Shown: positions 16,420-24,155 of the stretch, piece after piece
Position numbering within the stretch: the first letter of the stretch is position 1
Layout: each line of letters opens with the position of its first letter
Assembly: GCA_045650705.1 (NCBI GenBank)
Contig: JAZRRK010000034.1
Span: forward strand, 1 to 38,222
DNA length: 38,222 nt
Direction of reading: 5' to 3'
From: UMGS1781 sp045650705
GTDB taxonomy: Bacteria; Bacillota; Clostridia; TANB77; CAG-508
Made by a program: the position numbers and the translations under genes
Notes under the pieces: generated by a model
What the model was told of the DNA's origin: nothing
Seen by the model: only the letters and a program-made list of their open reading frames with translations
Database searches by the model: none

Positions 16420-17727
16420 ATGCAAAAAACAGAACCAAAAACATTACCAGGCTTTATGGAATTATTACCAAATGAACAAGTTTTATTTAATCAAATGAAA
16501 GAGAAAATACAAAAAACATACGAAAAATATGGTTTTTTGCCAATCGATACACCAGTAATAGAAAGCACAGAAGTATTACTTGCAAAAGCAGGGGGAGAAA
16601 CTGAAAAACAACTATATTCATTTACAAAAGGAGATAGTAATTTAACATTAAGATTTGACTTAACAGTTCCACTTGCAAAATATGTAGCTATGCATTCAAA
16701 TGAATTAAGCTTTCCATTTAGAAGATATCAAATAGGAAAGGTATATAGAGGAGAAAGAGCACAAAGAGGAAGATTTAGAGAATTTTACCAATGTGATATA
16801 GATGTAATAGGAGATGGAGAATTAAACATAATTAATGATGCAGAAATTCCAAGTATAATGTATGATACTTTTAAAGAATTGGGGTTAGACAACTTTACAA
16901 TAAGAATTAATAATAGGAAAATATTAAATGGATTATTTGAATCAATTAATGCAAAAGAAAATTCTGTTGATATAATGAGAATAATAGATAAAATAGAAAA
17001 AATAGGAGTAGAAAAAGTTAAGGCAGAACTAAGAGAACTAAATATTTCAGATAATAATATAGAAACAATAATATCATTTATTCAAATTAATGGAACTACA
17101 GATGAAAAAATAACAGCATTAGAAGAATTGAAAATAGAAAATGAAATATATAATACAGGATTAATAGAATTAAAAGAAGTTATTAAATATATTAGATTAT
17201 TCAATGTTCCAGAAGAGTATTTTACAATAGATGTAAGTATTGCAAGAGGTTTAGATTATTATACAGGAACAGTATATGAAACATTTTTAAATGATTATAA
17301 ATCAATAGGAAGTATATGTTCAGGAGGAAGATATAGTGACTTAGCTGGGTATTATACAGACAAGAAAATGCCAGGAGTAGGAATGTCAATAGGTTTAACA
17401 AGATTATTCTTTATATTAAATGATATAAATTTAATAAAATCAGAAAGAAAATCTATATCAGAAATATTGATATTATCAATGGTATCAGATTTAAAACCAG
17501 CAATAGATACGGCAAATAAGTTAAGAACAGCAGGAATAAATACAGAAATATATTTTGATGATAAAAAAATAAAAGCAAAATTTAAATATGCAGATAAGTT
17601 AAGAATACCATATGTAATAGTTATAGGAGAAGATGAAATAGCAACAGGAAAATTAACACTAAAAAACATGGAAACAGGAGAGCAAGAACAAAAGACAATA
17701 GAGGAAATAATAGAGAAAATTATATAA
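16420..17727 (+). CDS. hisS: Histidyl-tRNA synthetase
   Basis: 435 residues. A class II core with motif 2 RYQIGKVYRGERAQRGRFREFYQCDIDVIG, the histidine-specific segments ARGLDYYTGTVYE and SGGRYSDLAG, and motif 3 GVGMSIGLTRL. The C-terminal anticodon-binding domain covers about 340-435. It charges tRNA-His in the cytoplasm. I chose ATG 16420, 7 bases after AAGGAG, instead of the ATG at 16414, which is only 1 base from the site. A family 2 element begins 5 bases after the stop. Confidence 0.96.
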   Translation: MQKTEPKTLPGFMELLPNEQVLFNQMKEKIQKTYEKYGFLPIDTPVIESTEVLLAKAGGETEKQLYSFTKGDSNLTLRFDLTVPLAKYVAMHSNELSFPFRRYQIGKVYRGERAQRGRFREFYQCDIDVIGDGELNIINDAEIPSIMYDTFKELGLDNFTIRINNRKILNGLFESINAKENSVDIMRIIDKIEKIGVEKVKAELRELNISDNNIETIISFIQINGTTDEKITALEELKIENEIYNTGLIELKEVIKYIRLFNVPEEYFTIDVSIARGLDYYTGTVYETFLNDYKSIGSICSGGRYSDLAGYYTDKKMPGVGMSIGLTRLFFILNDINLIKSERKSISEILILSMVSDLKPAIDTANKLRTAGINTEIYFDDKKIKAKFKYADKLRIPYVIVIGEDEIATGKLTLKNMETGEQEQKTIEEIIEKII

Positions 17728-17732
17728 AGACC

Positions 17733-17864
17733 GCCCAATCTCGTCGGAGTTATATATGTTTTGTTCTCATAAAAAGCTGTCAACATGGCTACGAGGGTAA
17801 TCCGTAAGCCGTTGGCTTGTTGCCAGTTTTTATTCGAAAAAAATATATAACTCCTGCGTTGGGC
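17733..17864 (-). repeat. Structured intergenic element, family 2 copy b
   Basis: 132 bp between hisS and feoA. Closed by GCCCAA (17733-17738) and TTGGGC (17859-17864), with the inner 12-bp stem GGAGTTATATAT/ATATATAACTCC and an apical part with further pairing (CTGtCAACA / TGTTGcCAG; GGCT/AGCC). It is a near-identical copy of 15579-15712. The hisS and feoA transcripts converge on it. Confidence 0.9.
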
Positions 17865-17890
17865 TACATACTACTATAAATAAATGTAGT

Positions 17891-18124
17891 CTAAACGTGA
17901 CTAATTATAATAAGTTTTGCATCTTCTGAGCGAAGGGCTATAGTGGAACCACGTACTTCATATGCAGTAGGGTCTCCAAAAGGACTTTTAAGAGTGGCTT
18001 TAACAGGGGTATTTTTAACTAAGCCTAAATCTAAGAGTCTTCTTTGAAGAGCCCCAGAACAATTTAAAGAAACAATTTTACAAGAAGAATCAACAGGTAG
18101 AGTATCTAATGTAAAAGTGTTCAA
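17891..18124 (-). CDS. feoA: FeoA-domain protein
   Basis: 77 residues. The SH3-like FeoA signature is complete (CSGALQRRLLDLGLVKNTPVKA, SPFGDPTAYEVRGSTIALRSEDA). FeoA binds the FeoB ferrous-iron transporter and is needed for its activity. No feoB is in the window, so this copy stands alone. I chose TTG 18124, 6 bases after GGGAGGG; an ATG at 18139 overlaps that site and is a poor start. It is transcribed convergently toward hisS, with the family 2 element between them. Confidence 0.88.
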   Translation of the reverse strand: MNTFTLDTLPVDSSCKIVSLNCSGALQRRLLDLGLVKNTPVKATLKSPFGDPTAYEVRGSTIALRSEDAKLIIISHV

Positions 18125-18213
18125 AATTATCCCTCCCATATATCTTATGTTACTTAGTAATTAATGGTGAATAATGAAAAATTAATAATATTTATGAAAG
18201 GAAATGATGAATT

Positions 18214-18675
18214 ATGAAAAGAGAAAGAGGATTTGAAATAGCAAAAGGATTTGAAAATAGTAATATTAATTTACCAATTAGAAAAACAAAATGTTCAGCA
18301 GGATATGATATAGAAGCAGCAGAAGACACAACAATACCAAGTTTTAAAAAAGGAATGAAACCAACACTTGTAAAAACAGGAATAAAAGCATATATGGGAG
18401 AAGATGAAGTTTTGATATTAGCAAATAGAAGCTCAAACCCAGGAAAAAAAGGATTAATATTAGCAAATAGTATAGGAGTAATAGATAGTGACTATTACGG
18501 AAATCCAGATAATGACGGTCATATAATGTTCGCATTTTATAATATAAAAGAAGAGGATATACAAATAAAAAAAGGCGATGCAATAGGACAAGGAATATTC
18601 CAAAAATTTTTAATAACAGATAATGACGTAAGTCAAGGGGAAAGAACAGGTGGATTTGGTTCAACAAGTAAATAA
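18214..18675 (+). CDS. dut: dUTP diphosphatase (trimeric dUTPase)
   Basis: 153 residues. All five dUTPase motifs are present: AGYDIEA (29-35), NRSSNPGKKGLILANS (from 71), GVIDSDYYG with the catalytic aspartate (88-96), GDAIGQGIFQKF, and the C-terminal RTGGFGSTS, which closes over the substrate. The enzyme hydrolyses dUTP to dUMP, keeping uracil out of DNA and feeding thymidylate synthesis. The length and the NPGKKGLI insertion resemble clostridial and phage forms. The start is ATG 18214 behind AAAGGAAATGATG. It is a single gene. Confidence 0.94.
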   Translation: MKRERGFEIAKGFENSNINLPIRKTKCSAGYDIEAAEDTTIPSFKKGMKPTLVKTGIKAYMGEDEVLILANRSSNPGKKGLILANSIGVIDSDYYGNPDNDGHIMFAFYNIKEEDIQIKKGDAIGQGIFQKFLITDNDVSQGERTGGFGSTSK

Positions 18676-18680
18676 AAAGC

Positions 18681-18709
18681 TTGAAAAAAATCGATTATAA
18701 TATTATAAT
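18681..18709 (+). promoter_or_regulatory. Sigma-A-type promoter of the pseudopilin-like gene
   Basis: TTGAAA (18681-18686), 17-base spacer, TATAAT (18704-18709). Another TATAAT overlaps at 18696-18701. The start site would be about 18716, 30 bases before the start codon. Confidence 0.75.
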
Positions 18710-18745
18710 TAATTTTAAGAAAATATATTTTAAAGGAGAAAACAT

Positions 18746-19282
18746 ATGAAAAAAGAAAATGGCTCAATAACAATAATTACATTAACAACAGTATTATTTA
18801 TGATAGCTTTTCTTTTAAGCACTTATACCATAATATCTAATAGAAGGCAGGCACAAGTAGAAATAAAAAAAGAAACTGCAAAAATATATGAAGAAGATGT
18901 AGAGAGAATTGATGAAATGTATGATAGCTATTTTGCAAGCAGTGACGAAGAAATACCAATATATACAGCAGAACAATTATTTAAAATTGCAACAGGGAAC
19001 ACTGTAGCTGTAGATGAAAAATTATATATTTTTTCAAAAGATTCAAAATATGTACTAATGAATAATATAACATTTGATGCAGAGGAATATGCAACCAAAT
19101 ACAGCGAAGCATTTGAAAAAACATCTGCACAGATAGGCATAGATACATATGTAGAGCGCACTACATGGAAAAACTTAACAAATATCCTAGGAGAGAATAT
19201 AGATAATTTTAATTATAATAATAAAATAATAGTAGAACAATGTAAAGGGTTTAATAATATTACATATCCATTAAATAAATAA
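18746..19282 (+). CDS. Pseudopilin-like single-pass membrane protein
   Basis: 178 residues. The short polar N-terminus MKKENGSIT is followed by one hydrophobic helix (about 9-28) and a charged coiled-coil-like stretch (NRRQAQVEIKKETAKIYEEDVERIDEMY), then an acidic globular part. The KKENGSIT-plus-helix opening resembles PilX- or TadE-type pseudopilins of Firmicutes. No enzymatic motif is present. It lies 500 bases upstream of the Tad-like locus, separated by the convergent SASP gene, and has its own promoter. A minor pilus component is plausible but unproven. Confidence 0.7.
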   Translation: MKKENGSITIITLTTVLFMIAFLLSTYTIISNRRQAQVEIKKETAKIYEEDVERIDEMYDSYFASSDEEIPIYTAEQLFKIATGNTVAVDEKLYIFSKDSKYVLMNNITFDAEEYATKYSEAFEKTSAQIGIDTYVERTTWKNLTNILGENIDNFNYNNKIIVEQCKGFNNITYPLNK

Positions 19283-19289
19283 TAAAAAA

Positions 19290-19315
19290 GGACAATTTCA
19301 TTTTTGAAATTGTCC
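19290..19315 (-). terminator. Terminator of the SASP gene, possibly bidirectional
   Basis: A perfect 11-bp stem GGACAATTTCA/TGAAATTGTCC with a 4-base loop. On the minus strand it is followed by CTTTTTTATTATTT, a good Rho-independent terminator for the SASP. On the plus strand only a weak T-rich stretch follows. Confidence 0.85.
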
Positions 19316-19342
19316 TAAAATTTTAGATTAAAGTAAATACAA

Positions 19343-19549
19343 CTATTTACTTAACATTTGACTTTCAGCTTTTTGAATCATTTTTCTAACCATGTTACCA
19401 CCGATTCTTCCAGCATCTCTTGAAGATAAATCTCCATTATATCCATTCTTTAAATTAACACCAACTTCGTTAGCTACTTCATATTTGAATTGATTTAAAG
19501 AGTCTTTAGCTTCTGGTACTAATGTTCTATTTGAATTTGAATTTGCCAT
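19343..19549 (-). CDS. Alpha/beta-type small acid-soluble spore protein (SASP)
   Basis: 68 residues. Both family signatures are present: the germination protease region FKYEVANEVGVNL and the DNA-binding SSRDAGRIGGNMVRKMI. These proteins coat DNA in the dormant spore, convert it to an A-like form and protect it from UV. The start is ATG 19549 behind GGGAGGTGA. A sigma-G promoter would be expected; the upstream DNA shows TTGAAA and TATAAG on the minus strand but no convincing sigma-G match. With spoVM and spoIVB it marks the organism as a spore former. Confidence 0.95.
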   Translation of the reverse strand: MANSNSNRTLVPEAKDSLNQFKYEVANEVGVNLKNGYNGDLSSRDAGRIGGNMVRKMIQKAESQMLSK

Positions 19550-19794
19550 TCCTGTTTCACCTCCCGGAATCTTAAATAAAACTTATAAAAGCTAAATAAA
19601 GCTTTTCAAGAATATGATGTGCAATTTAAATAAAAATAAACTAGAAATTTTTAGAAAAAATGGAAACAAATTAAATATTACAGGAATATTACAATAATAT
19701 GAAAAATATATTACAAAAAGAAAAAAATATTGTTTTTTAATACATTTTGTTGTAGAATTATTATAAATAATGAATAAAAATAGGGGGAATATTA

Positions 19795-20706
19795 ATGTCA
19801 GCAAATCCAATACAAAAAAAAGTTAGAAATTCATTCTTATTAGGAATGTTAATTGCTATAGTTGTAGTAGCTATTATAGGAGTACTAGTTTTTTTACTAG
19901 TAATTAAACCAGGAATAGAAAAACAAGAAGAAACAGTTGACGCATATGTATATAAATTAAAAGCAGGAGTAAATGTTGAAGCTGGTAAAGAAATCACTAG
20001 CAGTATGGTTGAAAGTGTAAAAATTACCACAAATTCAAAAACAATTGATTATATTCCAGCCAAAAAACAAAATTCTGACAAAGAATTAGTTTCAGCAGCA
20101 TTTCCAGGTGGTAAAGCTAAAATTGATTTAATGCCAGGAACAATATTAACTAATAGTATGTTATATGAAGAAGAAATTGCAGACACCTTAAGATATGTAG
20201 AATATAATATGATAACAATGCCAACAACATTAGATGTAGGGAGCTATGTAGATATACGTTTAAGATTGGCTAATGCTCAAGATTTAATAGTGCTTTCACA
20301 AAAAGAAGTAATTAATATATTTGGACAAACAATTGGATTTAATTTGACGGAAGAAGAGATTTTAATTTTAAATAGTGCAATAGTAGAATCTTATATAATA
20401 ACATCATCAGAAATATATCTTGCAACATATATCGAACCAGGACTTCAACAAGTATCACAATATACATATAGTCCAACAGCAGAAGTTGTAGAATTAATAA
20501 AAGCAAATCCAAATATTGTAGCAGAAGTGAGAGCAGATATAGCAAATAGATATAATAACTCAGGAGCTGTTAGAAACCCAATTAATAATCAATTAAGTCA
20601 ATATTTAGGAGAAGCAGATTATAATATAGAAGCAGGAATACAAGAGCAAATTCAAGAAGCAAGAGAAGCAAGAGAAAGTTATTTATCTGGATTGGAAGGA
20701 TATTAA
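19795..20706 (+). CDS. CpaB-like SAF-domain protein of a Tad-type pilus locus
   Basis: 303 residues. One membrane helix near the N-terminus (about 13-39), then an extracellular region containing a SAF-like segment (VYKLKAGVNVEAGKEITSSMVESVKI) and LMPGTILTNSMLYEEE, followed by DVGSYVDIRLRLANAQDLIVLSQKEV. This layout is that of CpaB/RcpC proteins, which sit outside the membrane in Tad/Flp pilus machines. The C-terminal 80 residues are polar and rich in Gln/Glu/Ala. The start is ATG 19795 behind AGGGGG. It is the first gene of the locus. The 245-base upstream gap (19550-19794) is AT-rich and no clear sigma-A promoter was seen. Confidence 0.8.
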   Translation: MSANPIQKKVRNSFLLGMLIAIVVVAIIGVLVFLLVIKPGIEKQEETVDAYVYKLKAGVNVEAGKEITSSMVESVKITTNSKTIDYIPAKKQNSDKELVSAAFPGGKAKIDLMPGTILTNSMLYEEEIADTLRYVEYNMITMPTTLDVGSYVDIRLRLANAQDLIVLSQKEVINIFGQTIGFNLTEEEILILNSAIVESYIITSSEIYLATYIEPGLQQVSQYTYSPTAEVVELIKANPNIVAEVRADIANRYNNSGAVRNPINNQLSQYLGEADYNIEAGIQEQIQEAREARESYLSGLEGY

Positions 20707-20725
20707 ACTAATAGGAGGAACTAAC

Positions 20726-21403
20726 TTGAAGAAAATAGGATTTATAGGTGCTTATGATAAAACGGATTTAATTATATATATATCTAAAATCTTAGTTGAA
20801 AACAACTTAAAAGTTTTAATTGTAGATGCTACAACATTGCAAAAAACTAGATATACAGTTCCGTGTATCACACCTAGTATATATTATATAACTACATATG
20901 AAGATATTGATATAGCAATTGGATTTGAAAGTTTAGAGCAAATTAAAGAATATATGCAGGTTCAAGAATTGGATTATGATTTAATATTATTGGATATTGA
21001 TAACAGAGAAGCTTTTGAAAATTTTGAAGCTAATAAAATGAATGAAAATTACTTTGTAACAGCATTTGATAATTATTCGTTAAAAAAAGGATTAGAAATA
21101 GTAGGAAAACTAGAAGAAAAAATATTAATGACAAAAATATTATTTTCAAGGCATATGGAAAAAGAAGAAGACGAATATCTTAACTTTTTATCATTTTATT
21201 ATTCAATAATATGGAAAAAAGAAAAAATATATTTCCCATTTGAAGTAGGAGATAACTCTATAATTATTGAGAATCAAAGAAATGCAAGAATAAGTTATAA
21301 AGAATTAAGCCCAGAATATAAGGATGGAATACTTAATATAATATCAGAGATTGTTCCAGAGATAAGAACAAATGACGTAAAGAAAATTTTGAAGAACATA
21401 TAG
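20726..21403 (+). CDS. CpaE/MinD-like protein with degenerate P-loop (first copy)
   Basis: 225 residues from a TTG start 8 bases after AGGAGG. The N-terminus KKIGFIGAYDKTDLIIYISKIL and the following NNLKVLIVDATT have the pattern of strand 1, P-loop helix and strand 2 of a ParA/MinD ATPase. However, the deviant Walker A (KGGxGKTT) is replaced by GAYDKTD. YDLILLDIDNREAF corresponds to the Walker B strand. It probably does not hydrolyse ATP in the usual way and may be a localisation or scaffold subunit like CpaE/TadZ. It lies between the CpaB-like protein and a second, similar protein. Confidence 0.65.
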   Translation: MKKIGFIGAYDKTDLIIYISKILVENNLKVLIVDATTLQKTRYTVPCITPSIYYITTYEDIDIAIGFESLEQIKEYMQVQELDYDLILLDIDNREAFENFEANKMNENYFVTAFDNYSLKKGLEIVGKLEEKILMTKILFSRHMEKEEDEYLNFLSFYYSIIWKKEKIYFPFEVGDNSIIIENQRNARISYKELSPEYKDGILNIISEIVPEIRTNDVKKILKNI

Positions 21404-21416
21404 AAAGGAAAAAAAG

Positions 21417-22220
21417 ATGTCAGTTATAACATTTTATGGTAATGATAAAATAGAAACAGCACAAACAACATCAATGGCAGGAATAGCTACATATTTAGCC
21501 TTAGAACAAAATTATAAAATACTAATGATAAACACAAAGTATAATGATGTTAGCTTACAAGAATGTTTTTGGCAACAGAGTGCTAAACCTAGAAATGACT
21601 TAGCAACAGGGCTAGGAGGATTAATAAAAGCAATAGCTAGCAATAAAACTTCTCCTGAAATTATAACAAATTATACTAGAACAATATTTAAAGAAAGATT
21701 AGAATTATTAACAGACAATAATATACCAAAAGAAGATTATGAGAAACAAAAAGAATACATGAGAAGCATAATAAAAATGGCAAATAAATATTACGATTTA
21801 GTATTTGTAGATATAGAAGGAAGTATAGAAGACGAATATGTTCAAGGTATATTCCAAGAAAGTAATTTGATTGTAGCAAATACTTCACAAAGAATAAAAT
21901 TCATAAAAGAGTTTATAACATCAAGAAGTAAATGTACAGCAATAAATAACTATAACATATTAATTTTATTAGGAAAATATGATAGATTTTCAAAATATAA
22001 TATAAAAAATTTACAAAGGTCAGAGAGAGTTCAAGATATATATGGAATACCATATAATACAATGTTTTTTGAAAAATGTAATGAGGGAGAGTTGGCAGAC
22101 TTTATTATAAATTATAGAAAAGTAAAGCCAAATAGTGTGCAAGCGTCAATAATAGAAGCTATTTCACAAACAGGAAATCGAATAATAGATAAATTAAAAG
22201 AATTACAAATGCAAGTTTAA
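21417..22220 (+). CDS. CpaE/MinD-like protein with degenerate P-loop (second copy)
   Basis: 267 residues. SVITFYGNDKIETAQTTSMAGIATYLALEQNYKILMINT matches the first half of a MinD/CpaE fold. The P-loop reads NDKIETAQTTS, with a glutamine where the catalytic lysine should be. YDLVFVDIEGSIEDEY is the Walker B-like strand, and LIVANTSQRIKFIKEF continues as in the family. It starts 13 bases after the first copy. In Tad systems CpaE/TadZ places the machine at its cellular site. The presence of two non-canonical copies in tandem is unusual. Confidence 0.68.
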   Translation: MSVITFYGNDKIETAQTTSMAGIATYLALEQNYKILMINTKYNDVSLQECFWQQSAKPRNDLATGLGGLIKAIASNKTSPEIITNYTRTIFKERLELLTDNNIPKEDYEKQKEYMRSIIKMANKYYDLVFVDIEGSIEDEYVQGIFQESNLIVANTSQRIKFIKEFITSRSKCTAINNYNILILLGKYDRFSKYNIKNLQRSERVQDIYGIPYNTMFFEKCNEGELADFIINYRKVKPNSVQASIIEAISQTGNRIIDKLKELQMQV

Positions 22221-22241
22221 AATGAGAGGAGTTCTAAACAT

Positions 22242-24143
22242 ATGAATATAGTAAACATACTTTTAATATTAATGGTATTAGGAATTACTGGTGTATTAGT
22301 ATACTATATGATTAAGAAAAACCAAAATGCCGAAGAAGAAGTAGTAGAAATAGACCAAAAATTGTATACAATAGAAGAAATGCTAGGGTTCATAAAAAGC
22401 AGATTAGATGAAATTACAAGAGTAAATTTATATGACATAGGTTTATCAGAAGAAGAGCTAAAAAGAAGAAAAGCAAAAAAATATGAACTTAGAAAAGCAT
22501 TAAAAGGATGTACATATGGAGATGTTAATGATAAAAAATATGTAAAAGAACTAATATATGACTTATTATATAAGGAGTATGGAGTAAACGAAATAAATAT
22601 ATCAAAAGCAATTCCTTTTGATGTACCTTCTTTACTTACTTCACAAGATAAATTCGACATAATTATATATATGTATAAAAAAGACTTTGGCTATGAAGCT
22701 CTAACTCAAATGATAAAGAAGTATGATTTAGCCTCTTTAAAATATGTAGAAGGAGAATCAAAACCAACATATGTAATAACAGAACAAGAAATTAATGACA
22801 TATATGAAAAAGAAAACTTTACATTAGAATTTTCAGACAAATTAAATATAGTAACCCAAAGAATTTATCAATACTATAAAGGATATAGTAGTATAGATGA
22901 AATAAGAGATATGAATATAGATGGTGTATCTGGTGGTGTATCTGGACTTCCAGAGAGTTTTTTAAGCCAAGTTGCACAAACAGATGGAGACTATTTAGAA
23001 CAAATTACAGAGCACAAAGTACCAAGAGCATGTGATAGTATATGGATTTTCTTCCAAGGTAAATCAATAAGACTAGCTTTCTTATCATTTGGAAAGGAAA
23101 GCGAATTAAAAAGAGTATGTCAAAATATATATAAATATAATAATCCAGGACAGTTATCAGATACAAATGGATATAAAATTAATGAAATGAAAGACGGTTC
23201 CAGAGTTGTTGTTGTAAGACCAAATATGTCAGAAACTTGGGCATTTTTCGTAAGAAAGTTCGACGTAAAGAGAGCAACATTGGAACAAGTAGTTACAGCA
23301 GATGGAAAAGAAGAAGCAATAGAATTATTAAAATATTTAGTAAAAGGAGCAAGAATTATATCTCTTACTGGTGAGCAAGGTTGTGGTAAAACAACAATGC
23401 TTATGGGTATGATAGAAAACATATACGAGACAATGAACTTGCGTATTACAGAAACTGCATTTGAGTTACATTTAAGAAGAATATATCCAACAAGAAATAT
23501 TTTATCAATGAGAGAAACTGAAACAATTTCTGGACAAGAGTGTTTGGACGTTCAAAAGAAAACTGATGGTAGTGTTAATATAATCGGAGAGGTTGCAACG
23601 GATCCCGTAGCATCTTGGATGATACAATCAGCTCAGGTTGCATCTAAATTTACATTGTTTACACACCACGCTAAAACATTTCCAAACTTAGTAACAGCTT
23701 TAAGAAACTCAATGCTTAGAGCGGGAACATTTACAGATGAAAGAATTGCAGAAGAACAAGTTGTAAGTGTATTGAATTTTGACGTACATTTAGTAAAAGA
23801 CTTTAGAGGAAGAAGATATATAGAGAGAATAACAGAATGTATACCAGTTGAGGATACAGATGACTATACACATGATTACAGAAATGAAACAACATTGGAA
23901 GGCAAACTAACTAAATTTATGGACAATGCAACAAGATACTTCCACAAAGTAACAAATAGAGAATTATATAAATACGTAAACATATTAGAGTATCATAATG
24001 ATAGCTATGTATTAACAAATAAAATATCAGACCAAAATATAAAAGAAATGAGAAATAATATGAATTCTGAAGATGCGGTGAAATTTGATGAATTCTTAGA
24101 AAGAAATTGGGGTAAAAAAACAAGAAAAGTAGCAAAAAAATGA
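22242..24143 (+). CDS. CpaF/TadA-type secretion ATPase with N-terminal membrane anchor
   Basis: 633 residues. The C-terminal half is a type II/IV secretion ATPase: Walker A GEQGCGKTT (377-385), ITETAFELHLRRIYPTRNI, Walker B-like VNIIGEVATDP, then FTLFTHHAKTFPNLVTALRNSM, containing the conserved histidine box. Such ATPases power pilin polymerisation and retraction as hexamers. Unlike most CpaF proteins it opens with a hydrophobic helix (about 3-24, NIVNILLILMVLGITGVLVYYM), which would tether the ring to the membrane. The middle region (60-330) corresponds to the CpaF N-domain (VNEINIS, IPFDVPSLLTSQDKFDI). The start is ATG 22242 behind GAGAGGAG. Confidence 0.88.
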   Translation: MNIVNILLILMVLGITGVLVYYMIKKNQNAEEEVVEIDQKLYTIEEMLGFIKSRLDEITRVNLYDIGLSEEELKRRKAKKYELRKALKGCTYGDVNDKKYVKELIYDLLYKEYGVNEINISKAIPFDVPSLLTSQDKFDIIIYMYKKDFGYEALTQMIKKYDLASLKYVEGESKPTYVITEQEINDIYEKENFTLEFSDKLNIVTQRIYQYYKGYSSIDEIRDMNIDGVSGGVSGLPESFLSQVAQTDGDYLEQITEHKVPRACDSIWIFFQGKSIRLAFLSFGKESELKRVCQNIYKYNNPGQLSDTNGYKINEMKDGSRVVVVRPNMSETWAFFVRKFDVKRATLEQVVTADGKEEAIELLKYLVKGARIISLTGEQGCGKTTMLMGMIENIYETMNLRITETAFELHLRRIYPTRNILSMRETETISGQECLDVQKKTDGSVNIIGEVATDPVASWMIQSAQVASKFTLFTHHAKTFPNLVTALRNSMLRAGTFTDERIAEEQVVSVLNFDVHLVKDFRGRRYIERITECIPVEDTDDYTHDYRNETTLEGKLTKFMDNATRYFHKVTNRELYKYVNILEYHNDSYVLTNKISDQNIKEMRNNMNSEDAVKFDEFLERNWGKKTRKVAKK

Positions 24144-24155
24144 GGTGAGAGCTAG

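Noticed and set aside
15559..17890. Family 2 pair as ends of a composite transposon carrying the MBL gene and hisS
   Set aside because: The two copies are in direct orientation and enclose a standard clostridial gene order, with no transposase.
19550..19794. Promoter for the Tad-like locus in the SASP-cpaB gap
   Set aside because: TATAAA at 19762-19767 has no -35 at workable spacing, so I could not support a sigma-A site.
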